A stretch of 64,000 nt of DNA. Source: Clavulina sp. PMI_390. Taxonomy: Eukaryota; Basidiomycota; Agaricomycetes; Cantharellales; Hydnaceae. Below, one piece after another: positions 23,238-36,300 of this stretch. The stretch covers positions 7,960 through 71,959 of the forward strand of contig WIDE01000108.1 of NCBI GenBank assembly GCA_015039315.1, read 5' to 3'. Within the stretch, counting starts at the first letter, position 1. Each line of letters starts with the position of its first letter. A program made the position numbers and the translations under genes. Under the pieces are notes generated by a model that was given only the letters and a program-made list of their open reading frames with translations, was not told the DNA's origin and did no database searches.

Positions 23238-23475
23238 TTGACAGTCCCGGAATCCCCAGGATATGTCCCTGTAAAACCCGTGGATATTTCCAGGTTCAAA
23301 CCAGGGAAGACGCCATTTCCCTGGTCTTCCTGGGGATATGTCCTGTGGCTATCATTATCGAACCCCCAGGATCGATCCCTGTACCCAGGATATTTCCTCG
23401 GGAAATATACCGGGGAAGTTCCCCCGGTTCCATTCCCTCTGTGCAGTCGATCAACGTACAGGGATCGGAGCCATG
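23238..23475. repeat. Hairpin-dense tract with a degenerate repeated unit
   Basis: Four inverted repeats lie within 170 bp: 23301-23324 (arms CCAGGGAA/TTCCCTGG), 23390-23408 (arms ATATTTCC/GGAAATAT, 3 nt loop), 23410-23427 (CCGGGG/CCCCGG type), and a 12 bp pair CGATCCCTGTAC at 23373-23384 with its complement at 23456-23467 that encloses the previous two. A unit like CCAGGATATGTCC recurs near 23258, 23332 and 23386. No coding potential is apparent. It could be a degenerate miniature element or a structured non-coding element. Confidence 0.6.
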
Positions 23476-24175
23476 GCAGTGGTTCCGCTCGCAAGCGACA
23501 CCCATGCGGGTTGCGCGAAGAGGCAGAAACCAGGATTCACATGTCTCTGGCCCTTCTCGCACGTGTTATCCCATCACAGTCACCAGACCGAATTGTTGCA
23601 AATAGTTTCGCGCACATCCGCCGAGCCAGGAGCAGGGGCAGTCTCAAGCTAGGCGAGGGAGTATATTTATGTCAGAGCATATGTAAGTTTGGATGCACTT
23701 GCCATAGGAGGACCCGCCTTCAGTGGAGATGTTCAGAGCGTCTCCGATCGCGAAGCAGACATCTTCAAAATCAGCTTGGGGCGGGAGAGGAATGGCAGCT
23801 TTTTCGTTAGCCCCAGCGGCGTAGATAGTAGTTCTGAATGACACCATCGCAGCTGGGGAAATGGAAGCAGAGCCAGTTGGGGCGGCGGACTCGGCGACAG
23901 TGTCTAGTAGGGGGGAGTATACTATGATCGTGTATTTGGGATGGGTGGGGAGGATACGAAAATACACCCATACGTCGGGCGATGGTACAATACAGAACTT
24001 CAGATAGTTTCAAGTTCACCAAGGACAGAATCTGTTGACCAGGATGTTACAAACAATATTCGCTACGACTTCACCTGTTCTCACGCAAGATGCATACCGA
24101 ATCTAGCGCCTGGTAATAACGTCGAACAAATACTGAAAAAAATAATTGGAATAGATAAATACAATGTAATCTCAG
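23476..24175. other. Intergenic; one weak candidate ORF
   Basis: The minus-strand frame 23847-23644 (MVSFRTTIYAAGANEK..., 67 residues) is the only frame here with a protein-like composition. It has a decent start but no recognised family, so I do not call it. The rest should include the 3' flank of FIG4, which ends at 24176. Confidence 0.3.
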
Positions 24176-27100
24176 TCACACTCCAGCAACCGTATGAGTC
24201 GTATGATGGCCGAGCAAGAAATCTCCCGTAACTTTGCGAGTGGTACCGCTTGCGATCCATCTCTCGTAGCTGAAAGGGGGGGCCTCTCTTTCGCCAGTGG
24301 CACCACCGGCACCGGCACCACCGTGAGGCAGGAGCGTCTGGGTGGATGGGACAGGAGAACCAACGGGCGATGGCGGGTCGGGAAGTGGCTCCCCCAGCAT
24401 ACCTGCAGCCGTCCCACGATGCATGTATTCACGGTACTTCTTTTCAGGCGAATCATGGTACATCGTTTCGGGGACAAATCCCTGGGCGAGCGACACTCCC
24501 GCGACGTACAACTTGTGGTCATCGTGGTCGGCAGTAGATTCCGAAGACGTTGCCATGGAATAATTTTGCCCGACATACCTGGTACAATATGGGTTAGTGG
24601 CGAAAGAAAGAATTCCAGAATGAGTAACGCACTTCTCATATTCGGGTTGTTCGTCTTCGTTCACTGTGGGCGAAAGAAGATTCTGGATGAAAGCTTCTAT
24701 AGAGTTTGGATCAACATCGGGACGTGGCTTGGCCTGCGTTTCGCCTCTTCCGAGATGATCCTTGTGCTTGGATCCACGCTCGCTCGCCTTACGCGCTCCG
24801 TTTTGCCCAGATCCAATCCAGCGCCGGACGCCATCCATGATCCTATAGTTCTCATGGTTAGTTTTTTTTTACGAGGAAAGGAGACTGTGTTGGCCCTTAC
24901 TTTGGATGCTGCTTTGATGGATCGATGTTTGGCTGTAAGGGACTACGGTCAATCTCCTTTGCATGATTGCTGGAGTGCCATGTTAGCATTATCCCTTGCT
25001 CAAGCAAGCTTCATAGACTTACCCAGGGAGCTTCTCGGTGCTGTTCATGCGATAAGCAAAGTGCTTTCCAAGACTCGTGAATAGCGCCGGGCGATAATAC
25101 TCATTCCAATAATCGCCTCCCTGTTGAAGGTTTGGACTCCCACCTTCCACCCTCTTTCCGCCCTCAGAACCTGCTATCGCAAACTCTCGTAGCCTCCTCT
25201 CGCAGTCCTCGACGACGTAAGCAGGTTCGAGGTTCCTAGGGTCATACCACTCTTGATATGTTCGCCCAGGGGGTGGTGTAAGGGGTCGCTGACGATTGGG
25301 GCGGCCGTGAGTCTCCTCAACGCCGAGGAAGATGTTGATCGCAGCTTGCTTGTCGGCGTCTATAGGGAAAAAAGGGCGGATCAGACAAGGGCAACGGGAT
25401 CCAATCGAAAGTAGCATAACAGACCAAGCATGGAGTTGGCATAGAATCGACGAATGTTCTCGATCATATCTCTCGAGTGACTGTTCCAGTGGGGCATCCG
25501 CCGATACGTCTCAACACGGTTGACGAGGGCGCTGCCTGTATATTGGAGCGCAATTGCTACGAGTGGGGGGCTTAGCGAATTGTTGGGGACTTGATGAGCG
25601 ATCTAACTTACTATCACCGTGATCGTGCCACATCTGCGTGAGCATGTTCACCGCATCGGAATCAAAGCCCAGATGAGGCTCCGAGATGATACCAAGAGCA
25701 TAAAGCTGGTGGCCAAGGGCCTTCTTCCCGAACACAAATTGCGCGGCGTTCGTTCGATCAAGACAGTCAATGCAATTCGTGCGAACAATGCCGTTCTGGA
25801 GCGAGATACTTGAGCGGTATGGAATCCCGCTGCGCGAAGAGCTGAATGAGTAGATGTCCGGGAGCTAAATTAGGCGTATGAACAGCACACTCACTCGACT
25901 TCTGCGCGCAAGTAGTGAGAGTAGGGCTCTGGGCCTGTATGGAACAACCCAGTGAGGTTGATGCACTCCTCTGCCATGTCTTCAAGCACGCCAATCACAT
26001 CCTTCTTTTTTCTGTTACGGGGGGAGTTCAGAATGAGATTCAGGTTCAATGACTGTGGACATACTCCTTGTAAGCCTTTGACATGTCCCACGGATGGTAT
26101 ATCAGCTTCTTGTCAGCAGGAAGGAACTGATTGAGGTAGTCGATGCATTTCGTGTACTCCTTTAGGAGCTTGGATTCACGCGGTACAGGCTCTCTCGACT
26201 AAGAGTGATATTAGACGATATTAGCCACGGTGGCCGGACAGCGCGAGCCGCCAGAGGAGAGAGAGCTCACCTTGATCAAGTTGAGAATGATCACAGGGGC
26301 ACTATACCGTTTGAATAGGTCGTCGAAATGCCTGGCTGCTGCGGAATAGTAGGGATCCATGATTGTGACTAGAGGGGTGCTGCGTAAGCGTGCTTGGTCG
26401 TGATAAGATCATTGGTCATTTACGCTACCTTCAATGGGTGGTTTGGGAGTCATTTGAGATGTCTCTTGGGTCCAATAGACAGGGATACTACCACGATACT
26501 GTTAAAGCATGGCGCAAACCGTTAGCAATATTGAGGTGTCGACGACAGTGGGAGAGTAGCTGACCTGAACGTAGGATGTGTACCGAGCATTCGGAACTCG
26601 GCCGCCTCCCGTCGTTTCGCGCTCCAACCTCGACGCAGGAGAGTAAAACGCAGTAGTCGCAGCTTCGGTAACAATCTGCTCCGTCTCGACTTCGTTTGCA
26701 ACTTTTCCCTACGGCATTAGGAAAGTGGGCCAGATAAGTGAGATATTAATTGTTGCGAAATTTTGAGTCTGGGGCCAACCTCTTCGTTAGCGCCACGCTT
26801 CAAGTACCGTGCGCCGGCGTAGTGTCGTGACCTCCGTGCGATGAGGGTAACATAGACCACTCTCCCAAGAACGTTCAGCTCTGCGAAGCACATCGGAGAT
26901 CAGCCAGGATGATTACGGCTCAGTAGAGCAGACGAAAGAAAGAGCAACTCACTAGCCTGATCGACGTGCCCATAAATCATTGGAAGAATCCAACAATCAC
27001 TAATAGGCTCAGCCGCCGTCCCTCCGCCTCCAGCACCATCATCCTCAGGTACATGCCGATTTGGACCAAACGCGTCAGCCAGCATGTGGTGATTCCACGC

Positions 27101-28563
27101 AAAGTGGTCGTTAAACTTCCAGCACCAGTCCTTGGGTGTCGACTTTGGCTCAAGTTGCGATTGAGCAGCGCCTGGAGATTTAGAGAATGAGCCAGGAGCG
27201 GCGTGAGGCACACTCAGACTGTTATTAATATTATTGGGATTTGGGATCCCAGTGGTCGTACTCCCGGTAGAGTTGGAATGTGAATTGGGCTGTGAGTTGG
27301 AACCAGAGTTCTGGCTAGCAGACTTCTCGGACAGCTCCTTCGTGTCTGTGTGCAGGGAAGAGCGATGGGGATGTGGAGATAAGGGAGGACGCGAGGGTAT
27401 CGGGGAAGCGGATTTGTTGGTGCTTTGTGTAGAAGGAGAATATGGGTGTGATGTAAGATTTGCTTGCAAGGATGAAGTGATGTCGTAGCCTGTGGCGAAA
27501 TAGAAGTTTCGTGACATGTCAACTTGACGAAACGCTGCCATTAAGCTGTGTAGTAAGTCATTGACAAGTCGCATCCATCAGCTTTCCTTCATTCTGGGTT
27601 CCTAGAATGCGTAGCTTACCGCTGTTCCTCAGATGGCCGCTCGACCTTCTGGTTGTACGTGACTTGATACATTTGGGTGTCTTCGCAGTGGTAGATGTAG
27701 TGGCCACCCAAGAGCGCCACTACAGTGCGCTTGGATATGGCAACAAGGTACCATCCAGCAGTGAACCGTACGAAACCTGAATCGGGCACTTGCATTAGCA
27801 TGATGTAGATGGACAGCATGATGCAATCATTAGTCTTGCACGCACCAGCAATCCCATAGAATATCCCTGAACGAGTGAACCCGCCGGTGGCCCTGTTGCC
27901 GTCGTCCAACATTCTCAACAACTGAGATAACTGCTTGTTGTCGTAAGGGGTCTTGTCCTCGTCGAGCGACAGCTCTTCCTGCGACGTCCGATCGACCTTT
28001 AGGACTCGATGCATCGTATCAGAGGAATTAGATCCAATGATGTAGAAGCGCCTCTTGGTCTCGTATAGAGTGAACTTGACAAGCTCCTCTGTCCCAGAGA
28101 GTTGTTGTTGGGAAGGAGACGTAGGCAGATGGAGAGCAGACGCGCTGGAGAACATCCGTTGTGTTATATTAGTTCCACTTCCACCAGCACCAGCAGCGCC
28201 CAGAGGAACAGATTGAAGGGACGCCTTTGCGGAAGGGGTACGCGACGGCAGGGGCGTGGTCTTGGAAGACCGCGCATCAGATGGAGCGATGGTTTCCGAC
28301 TTTACGTCTTCTGGAGAAGTCAAAGAGGTGTTGGACTGAGCTGCGACCGAAGATGCCGTGGTATGGATGCTTGGTGCTTTAGGAGCTGAGGGTGCATCCT
28401 GAGTCGTATCTGGTACTAGGGGGTACTCAGGCTGTTGATAGACGAAACCACTTGGTTTCGGGGTCTCTTCATCGTGGTCATTTAGAGAAATGTTTTGTTC
28501 TCTGCGTTGCTCGTGAGCTTGGACGAGCTCTTCGATGGATGGATTGCTATCGACGCGTTCCAT
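24176..28563 (-). CDS. FIG4: Polyphosphoinositide phosphatase Fig4 (SAC domain)
   Basis: Removes the 5-phosphate of PtdIns(3,5)P2 on the vacuole/endosome membrane and, in yeast and animals, works in a complex with Fab1/PIKfyve and Vac14. Multi-exon, roughly 1,100 residues. After a long Ser/Pro-rich N-terminus the SAC domain begins with [17 protein letters not shown], followed by [43 protein letters not shown] and [13 protein letters not shown]. The catalytic P-loop [12 protein letters not shown] is intact near 25745-25780. C-terminal exons carry [19 protein letters not shown] and a glycine-rich end stopping at 24176. I start at the first in-frame ATG, 28563 ([14 protein letters not shown]). 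A frame-compatible upstream exon (28836-28694) exists and is listed as a finding. Introns separate all these blocks. Confidence 0.88.
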
Positions 28564-29945
28564 CCACAAAGTTGACGTCGGTCCAGTGGCTGTGTTGGCG
28601 AGTCTGGTCACGTGCCAGTCAAAACTCAATATCGGATTCGGGAGAGGCGAGATGCAAAAAGAAAGCTCAAGCCATGTAGGGAGAGAAATTCACCAATCAA
28701 ACCCATACTTGGGCCAGAGTGGATCACGGATGACCGCTGCGGTTAGTGCCTGGGTGGCCCGACCTTTGTGCCGCCAGAGACGACCGTGATCGCGCTCATA
28801 TTGCACATGAGATCGAGTCCAACTGCTGCGATTCATGCAACCTCTATTTGTCCCAGGGAGGGTTCTTCCTTCTTCACAGCATTCGTTTATCCGCCAAGCT
28901 GTGAAAACCTAATCACGATCCCTTCACGACCCCAGAAGCATCTTCATAAGATGGACAGCCGTTTCATGTCGAACCTCCCGAAACGATACGAAGGGGATCA
29001 TTGAATCGCTCACTCAGAAATTCCAGAGATAACGTCTTTTCTTCACACAGTTCCCGGCTCTCGCCAGACCGATGTACCCGACCGAAAAGCACCCATGTCT
29101 ATTTAGTCTCTGTGCTGCTTGATCAATAGCTGCCGCCTGACGACCGTGCATGCATCAGTGCCAGACGCGGAATCCGACACCCCATCGCTCCTCGGCGTTG
29201 GTTTCCTCACGCCCGGCTCGTGTAGCTCTTGATTCGGTGCGCCAATCGAATTTATTAATTATTGCAGAAGCGACGGTTTATGTCGATCATGTTGGGACAC
29301 ATGGCCAGCCAGCACGTTTGGAATCGTCAGCGCCAAATAGGGCAAGCAGCCTGCAGCGGGACGAGTAACTGACCCCGTACCCGCGAAAAGAACATTTTTT
29401 TCCATCATGTTTGTGTTGGTAGTCAGTCGCACTGGTCCCGCAGCCTTTTACGCCACAATACGTGAAGAGGCTGGGGTGACCCTGAGCAACGCATGCACCA
29501 CTTCCCCGTGCTGGCTGAATATGCTCAATAGAACATCAAGTGTGATTGGCAAGGAGGCTGCCTTGTCAAAGGGAGTGGCAAATGTCATCGCTAAAACTAT
29601 ACATTGATATACAGTTTCCGCTCAATTGACGGCGCATGCAACGTGGGTATAATGTCTGGCCCCACAATTGAACCAGCGACGGATCGACTGCCACAGCTCT
29701 ATGACAACTGGGTCGACCTTTGGGAGGTTAAAAGTATCAGTGAGCCGCAATAGAGTACGCGACTCAATTGATTCCCTAGCAGGGAGCGAGCGCTGCCATA
29801 CATTTGCGCTCAAATCAAGATTTGCCTGGAAACGAGCGGGAGCTTGATAAGTTGGCGAAATGGTCGATAGACCGCCGAAAATTTCCCCTCCTTCACCACT
29901 CGTCCTCCGTACTACCATCCTCTTTCACATATCTTCTCATTCCTC
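28564..29945. other. Divergent intergenic region between FIG4 and the GMC gene
   Basis: Expected to carry both promoters. It contains a 48-codon minus-strand ORF (28836-28690, MNRSSWTRSHVQY...) that may be a 5' exon of FIG4 or an upstream ORF. A frame at 29918-29622 (minus) lies just upstream of the GMC start and looks like chance. Confidence 0.45.
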
Positions 29946-32883
29946 ATGATGGGCATCGGCAACTCGAAACTTGTTACTGACCCTGCTACCTTGGCGCAGC
30001 AGGAGTTCGATTACATCGTTATTGGCGCAGGTACGTGTGGTCCACCTCCGGTTCACTCCACCTTGACTGACATGCACCCTCTGTCTCGTTACACCAGGCG
30101 CCGCCGGATGTGTTCTTGGTTCGTTGTCACCCGACCTTTCCGCATATCAAACGCGTCCAGCTGACTGAACCTTCTTCCTTCAGCGAACCGCCTGTCCGAG
30201 AACCCAAAAGTTAGAGGTACGCGTGCTACAATCACGTAACCCATACCGAGGTGACCCCTTCTGACCCTTCCCGCCTCCCCTTTGTCCTCTTTAGTGCTCC
30301 TGGTCGAGGCTGGTGGCAAGTACGTTATCGTCATCGTCGTTCATTGCTCGCGGTCATCTGCGGGGTCGGAGTTCCCACGAGCTAATCGCACAATCGTGCT
30401 CCTCGCTTCCCCTTCACCAGCAATGAGAAGGAGCTCCTCTCCAAGGTCCCCGCCGCATGGCCCCAGCTCATGCACACCCCCAACGACTGGGCCTACAAAA
30501 CAACGTGCGTATATCCTCCCCTGCAATTTTGCAATTGTCAACCCTTACCGACTGACCGACCCTATCGCACAAAATTTTTCCCTTTTTCCATTAATTCCAA
30601 TACAGGCCCCAAAAGGAACTGAACGGTCGTGAGCTGGAATGGGCCCGTGGAAAGCTTCTCGGGGGATCTACTTCCATCAACGCGATGATGTTCCAGGTAA
30701 GATTCGCCCAATTCATCCCGCTTCCAAAAAGTTTGGGCTGTGTTGACCATTTTATTATTTTCTCCCCCGGTTCATTATCCCACTCCACTTCTCCGTCCTT
30801 CGCCCTCTCTAGACCGCCCCTCCGGAAGACATTGATGAGTGGGAGAGGAAGGGCGCAACCGGGTGGAACTGGAACACTCTTCAGCCGTAAGTCCGTCGGG
30901 GTGGAGGCCAAAGCAACGTTTCCACTCCATGCCGAATGATTACGGACTGTGGCTGATACGTTTGTCCTGTGACGTAGTTATTTCCGCAAGTCGGAGAAGT
31001 TTACTCCTTCAGCTCTTCGTGAGAATAACACCCATGAGTATCGGGGGGACAGCGGGCTCTGGCTCACTGGTTACCAGAACTGCAGCGTAAGTATCAATGA
31101 ATTTAGCCTCATTGAGAATCTTACCTTTCTAATCTAATCGTCTCCTTTATTCTGTGACTTAGCCTATCACCGATGACTTCGTTGCGGCTAGCGCCAATGT
31201 CGGCATCCCTCGAGTCAAGTACGTTTCAGACAATATGCAAACCATCCTCAACCTGATTACTTTCGTCTCACTTATCCCCTTCCTACAGGACAGTGAACAG
31301 CCCCACCGCTTGGCACCTCCCACTTCATGACCTTCATCGACCCTAAGGGTGCACGCAGCTCGTCCGCCACCGCCTACCTCCCTACAGACGTCCGTGCACG
31401 CTCGAACCTCGTCATCCTCACCAACACCCTCTGCACAAAGCTCGTCCTCACCGGATCCGGTGATGCCGTTACTTGCACTGGTGCTGAATTCGCCACATCT
31501 CCGAGCAGCCCCAAGACCATCATCAAGGCGCAGAAAGAGGTGATCGTTGCGACTGGTGCCGTGAACACTCCCCAGCTGCTGATGATCTCTGGTATTGGCC
31601 CGGCCGCCGAGCTCGCACGTGCGGGTATTATCCCCCAGGTTGTCAGCGAGCACGTTGGGCAGCACTTGACTGACGTGAGTGTATCGCTTTAAACGTGATT
31701 GGAGCATCCATGCTAAAAGGCTATATATACTCTCCTAGCATCTGATCTCATGTGCAATTTTCCACGCAAAAGAGTCTGTTGACTACCTGGCCAGCCCCAT
31801 CAAGGGATTGCCAGCTCTTGCACAATGGTTGTTCACTGGCAAGGGTCCTATGACCACCAACGTACGTGATTCTTTGCTGCTATAGGTTTAGCATTTGCCT
31901 TACCTTCTCTCCTCGGCAGGCTGGTGAAGGCGCGACCTTCTTGCGACTTGACCAAACTCAGTACGTCCTTATGCTCCTGCTACTCTTCTGTTTGGAGAAG
32001 CACTCCTTGTTCACATGTTGTATGAACCATAGAAACCTGTGGGAGACCAAGCACAACACCCTTGCCCCCGTCATGGACACTACCTCGGGCCCTGGTGCTC
32101 CGGATATCGAGCTCATTTGTGCACCCGTGACTTTCTTCAAACATGGTCAGGGCAAAGCGGGCCCCGGCGAGAAGAACTTCACCATTGTCCGTGATTGTCA
32201 TCTTTGCGATCGTGGACCAGTGATTGACGATATTGTGACTTCAAAGGGTGCTGGTCTGCTTCGTCCCGCCAGCGAGGGTTATATTGGCCTCAAGAGCGCA
32301 AACCCCTTCGAGTACCCAATCATCGAGGCGAAGTATGCCATCCCGACCGACTCTTTGTATATTCCTATTGGCCTAACCCTGTTTTCTCTCACAGCTACTT
32401 CTCCAACCGCTCTGATATTGATAGCCTCATCCGTGCTATTCGTATCACCCTTAAGATCACACAAGCTGCACCTCTTGCCGACAAGCTCATCACTGCCGTG
32501 AAGCAGAACGATGACATGTCCAACATGCACTGGCTCCATGACCAAGACCCCGAGACACTGACCGATGCTAAGCTCGAGCAATGGCTAAGGGGTAACGTTG
32601 AGACGCTCTACCACCCCGTATGTGTTCTCATCCGTGTTACTTTACCGTGGACTGTCCCTAAGTTTATCTCCCTGTATGTGTTCTATAGGTCGCTACTGCT
32701 CGCATGGCTTCGTCAATCTCCGATGGTGTCGTCAACTCGGAGCTGCGTGTGTTCGGTGTTTCGAATCTCCGCATCTGTGATGCATCTGTCTTCCCCACTC
32801 AGGTCGCTGGGCACACCACCGCTACGGTCATCGCTGTAGGTGAACGGCTCTCCGACATGATCATTAAGGGGTCCAAGGCTTAG
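29946..32883 (+). CDS. GMC-family oxidoreductase, probable frameshift
   Basis: FAD-dependent alcohol/aryl-alcohol/sugar oxidase family. The N-terminus has no signal peptide ([13 protein letters not shown]) and leads to the FAD-binding motif FDYIVIGAG, completed after an intron by GAAGCVLANRL-type sequence. Blocks in order: [24 protein letters not shown] (GMC signature 1), [20 protein letters not shown], [15 protein letters not shown] (signature 2), [19 protein letters not shown], and the C-terminal active site with a His in TLYHP and a His in [11 protein letters not shown]. About 12 short introns. Around 31290-31325 the frame following the splice (KTVNSPTAW) does not connect to [11 protein letters not shown]; one nucleotide must be gained or lost. 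Either the gene is broken or there is a sequence error. The substrate is not inferable, and a cytosolic or peroxisomal product is likely. Confidence 0.82.
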
Positions 32884-33379
32884 ATTGGGCGGCGTCTGTC
32901 CTTCCCTGTCTAATATTATCTTGGGGCCGCTTTTCAAGATTTCTTTTCTCATACCCCCCTTTGTCATCACGCACATTCGCTTGCATCATAATTGCTCGAT
33001 AAGGGCTCAGACACGTCCCTTAATTTCGTACTTTCTTGCCATGTATCCGTTTCGTTCGGTCTCGGTGTCTGCTTTTGCTCTGTTACTCGGATCCAGTGTG
33101 CCCTACTATTTTCATACAAAACACAATCTCATATTTCCCAGCTCATCACCACCTGAAATTTGACGCGATCCGCCAAACTGTGTCCATAAACGCTCAACTG
33201 GGGGGAGTGGAGGGCCTCGAGCTATGCATTTGTGAATGAATGGAGAGTATACAAAGGGATGCGTGAAGAGTTCGTGTTGGCGTCGTGGAGCCGAGTTGCA
33301 TGACGAGAGAACGTGTAGATTCGGAAGTTGTGAAAGAAAATGGGAGGCGAAGAGATCGACGATCGTGCAAGGGCCATAC
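32884..33379. other. Convergent 3' flanks of the GMC gene and UBR1
   Basis: Pyrimidine-rich after 32884, with no gene seen. It lies between two genes that point towards each other. Confidence 0.5.
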
Positions 33380-36300
33380 TCAAATGCTGTCCCAGCCACC
33401 GGGATCCATCGTCGCGTCGAGCTTCCTGGCAATGAAAGTAGGTATACCATGGTTAAGCCACATCCGTCGCAGCTCTTCTAGTCGTCGGGGGTGCATATAC
33501 TGTCGTCGTCCGCGCCTAGATAATATGGAGAGCTGATGAGTGTAGGCTCTATAGCCCCGTGAAAACCTTGAAATACCTCATAGCCATATCCACCTCCCCA
33601 TGGACGTCTAGATATGGTGATGGTCCGGTGGCTCCATTCCCAGCGTACAAGTACAGGATGGAGCACCGTTTAACGCAATAATACAGCCCAATCACACCAG
33701 CACATCTATCATATAAGTAAGAATAATGAGCAAGGCAGTCGACGCATGGAGAGAAATGGGGTTGAACATACTGTCGGGTGTGCATATTGCATTCACCCTG
33801 CCTCCTCTGGCCTTCATCCATGCAGCAGTGCGATTGATAACAGCAAACCGTACCACAAAACATGCATATAGCCGCATCAGTAGGCACAGTCTTACACCGA
33901 AGGCACACTAATGCATTCGGGTTTGTGAAGAGAGAATCAAGAACCCGTGGAAGCTGCGCAAGGCGATACACTCCGGGAATCTCGATACTGATCGAGCTCT
34001 CCATGGCCCCAATTGAGTGGAACACTCCGTAATTGGAGCTCCAAGTAGCAAGCGCGCTCTGGAGGCTTTCGTGACTCGGTAGTTGAGAGACGAAGGGAAT
34101 TTGTAGAATCTCCATCAGGCGCTCATACTCAGTGGCGTCGAACGGTGCGTTGGTGGGGTGGGCAAGGGGAGAGGAAGCTATTGCTCGCGTAAGGATAGCA
34201 GCTTGCCGCAAGAACGGCAAAGAATAGGTGTACACAAGCTTCTCAAACTTATCTCCATGAGTTCTGAGAATGTGGGCGGTTTGTCGTTCGAGTTCTGGAG
34301 AATGGCGCGCTATAGACATGACGAAGATTCTTATGTCTCCGAACAGCCGCTGATAAGGTATGGTGTTGTTATCGGTAAAGGTTACGGGCGTGGGTGAGAG
34401 ATCAGCTAGGACCTTCAAAAGGGCCAAGCAAGTTCTCGCGAGATGCAGATAGTACATAAGTATCGTCACTTGTCGTAGCACCTCGGGGGCAGCAGCAGCA
34501 ATTTCCACCAGAATCGTGAGAGGATCGCGGAAGAATAATGGAAGGCGAAGCTGATCGCGCTGGTTCCACTGAGAGATAACCCTTCGAATGATCGCCTGCC
34601 GAATCGCTGACCTGCCACCATCAGCGCGTTCAGGGAACTGCAATGCGGCAAGCTTGCGGAGCGACGCGATCAAGGAACGAATGGTATGCATGGAGGTCTC
34701 CGACAAGTTCTCGGCAAGAGTACTGCCTCCCGATGTACGAGGGAGTCCACGTTGCCCGATCTCCATGCATGCAATAGTGTAAGCCACTAGGTCACGAGGA
34801 AGATACAGCCCTCCGGCTACAGTGCCATCAGATGGAGGTAGTCTCCCATGGAGATGGAAAGTTTGCTGCGACACTGACTCTGCAGCAGTCCGCACGGTAT
34901 GGACCATCCGATGCACGTCATCTGTCGCTACCCCAGCCGCATACCTGGTGTCCTCCGCGGACCAGAACGTGAATTCTCCCGAGCCAGCAGGATCCAGCCG
35001 TGCCTCAAGATGACGATCTGGCGGGGTACGCAATAGCTCGATATCCATTCCTCGTGTCCACTCTGAGAGTGTCTGGGAGGTGGTCTGCAGCCTTGAGCGT
35101 TCGTAGGTCTGACCATCAAATACCGGCAGGATCACATTCCCCAAGGACTTGCACAAGGGGCATACATATTCGTCCCGCTCGATATTCTCAGCGTGATTGC
35201 GCTGGGTCTGATTCATATGACGTTGTTCGACGGAGAAAGTGTAGCCATTGAAACACTCAACGTGCATAAAGTGACCACAGAAAGAGGTATGGAGGCCGAA
35301 ATCTGTGCTGTCAGAGATGAAGCCATTAAAATGTTCGGAATGCTTCGGGTATTCAGGAGACGGGGGAGGAGGGATTGTATCGTCTAGGCTGGGAGGAAGC
35401 CTGAGCGATTCCAGCAAGTATGTAGCGTTGCCGGGCGGCATCTGTCTTCGGAAACGACTGGGTTGTACAAGCCCCAGCGCACCGAAAGATTTGGTGGAGT
35501 CAAGCTTTTCCTGGCAGACGATACATGACCCGAGGTCCTTAGTTGGATCCGGAACCGCGTCGTCCTCGTCCATTGCCTCGTCATCATCATCAACGTCCTC
35601 GACACTCTCGAAGAAGCTTTTTGACTGTTGCGCAAATTGTTTCATGATCGCTGCCTGTCTCGCCTTTATGGCCCGTTTCTTCTCTTCTGCGTCGTTGACA
35701 GGTTTGGTTGCTGCCTGTTCTCGTTTACGGACCACATCGACATCGCTGAAGTTGTATTTCTCCACGATGTCTAGAGACCACTGGATTTTTGGCTTGATTG
35801 AGGAAGCTTTCTCGTCGAACTCCATATTGCACAGCACTTGGACGAGACTTCCGTTGTTGGCAGCAGCAACGGAAACATGGCACGCTTTATCAGAGAAGCT
35901 CTCGGGAGTCTCCACCAGACCTAGCATGGCAAGATGCATGAGCTGGTCAAGAACAGCGTCGATGGATTGCGTAGGGAGGGTAGATTCAGGTAGAGGTGGT
36001 GTCAGCACGAGATTATGGAGACCAGCTGTAATGATGTGAATGAGCGAGTCTGACTCGAAAACCTTGTAGAGATCGACAAATGGGCCGCGAGTAACTTTAA
36101 GAGGTTTGGGAACTATGACGGGGTTCTTGACACCAGTCACTCGAGTGAGACGGGCTTTGAGGATACCCTCAACCTCCTCGCGACGGTTACGAGTGTAGTG
36201 GAAGAAGAATGGATTAACTTCGTCGTACAGCTCGTCCTTGAGCTCATATTGCCCAATGTCGGAGATGCCTTCTGGGGCACGGTAATTAGCGATGGTGTGC

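Noticed and set aside
24194..25084. 296-codon plus-strand ORF
   Set aside because: Antisense to the C-terminal exons of FIG4, whose protein sequence is clearly conserved. No domain is seen in the plus frame.
29622..29918. 98-codon minus-strand ORF upstream of the GMC gene
   Set aside because: Sits in the GMC promoter region with no domain or partner exons.
31159..31707. 182-codon minus-strand ORF
   Set aside because: Opposite the GMC gene, which carries both family signatures on the plus strand.
35305..36039. 244-codon plus-strand ORF
   Set aside because: Lies opposite the UBR1 RING region; Ser-rich composition comes from reversing an acidic coding strand.
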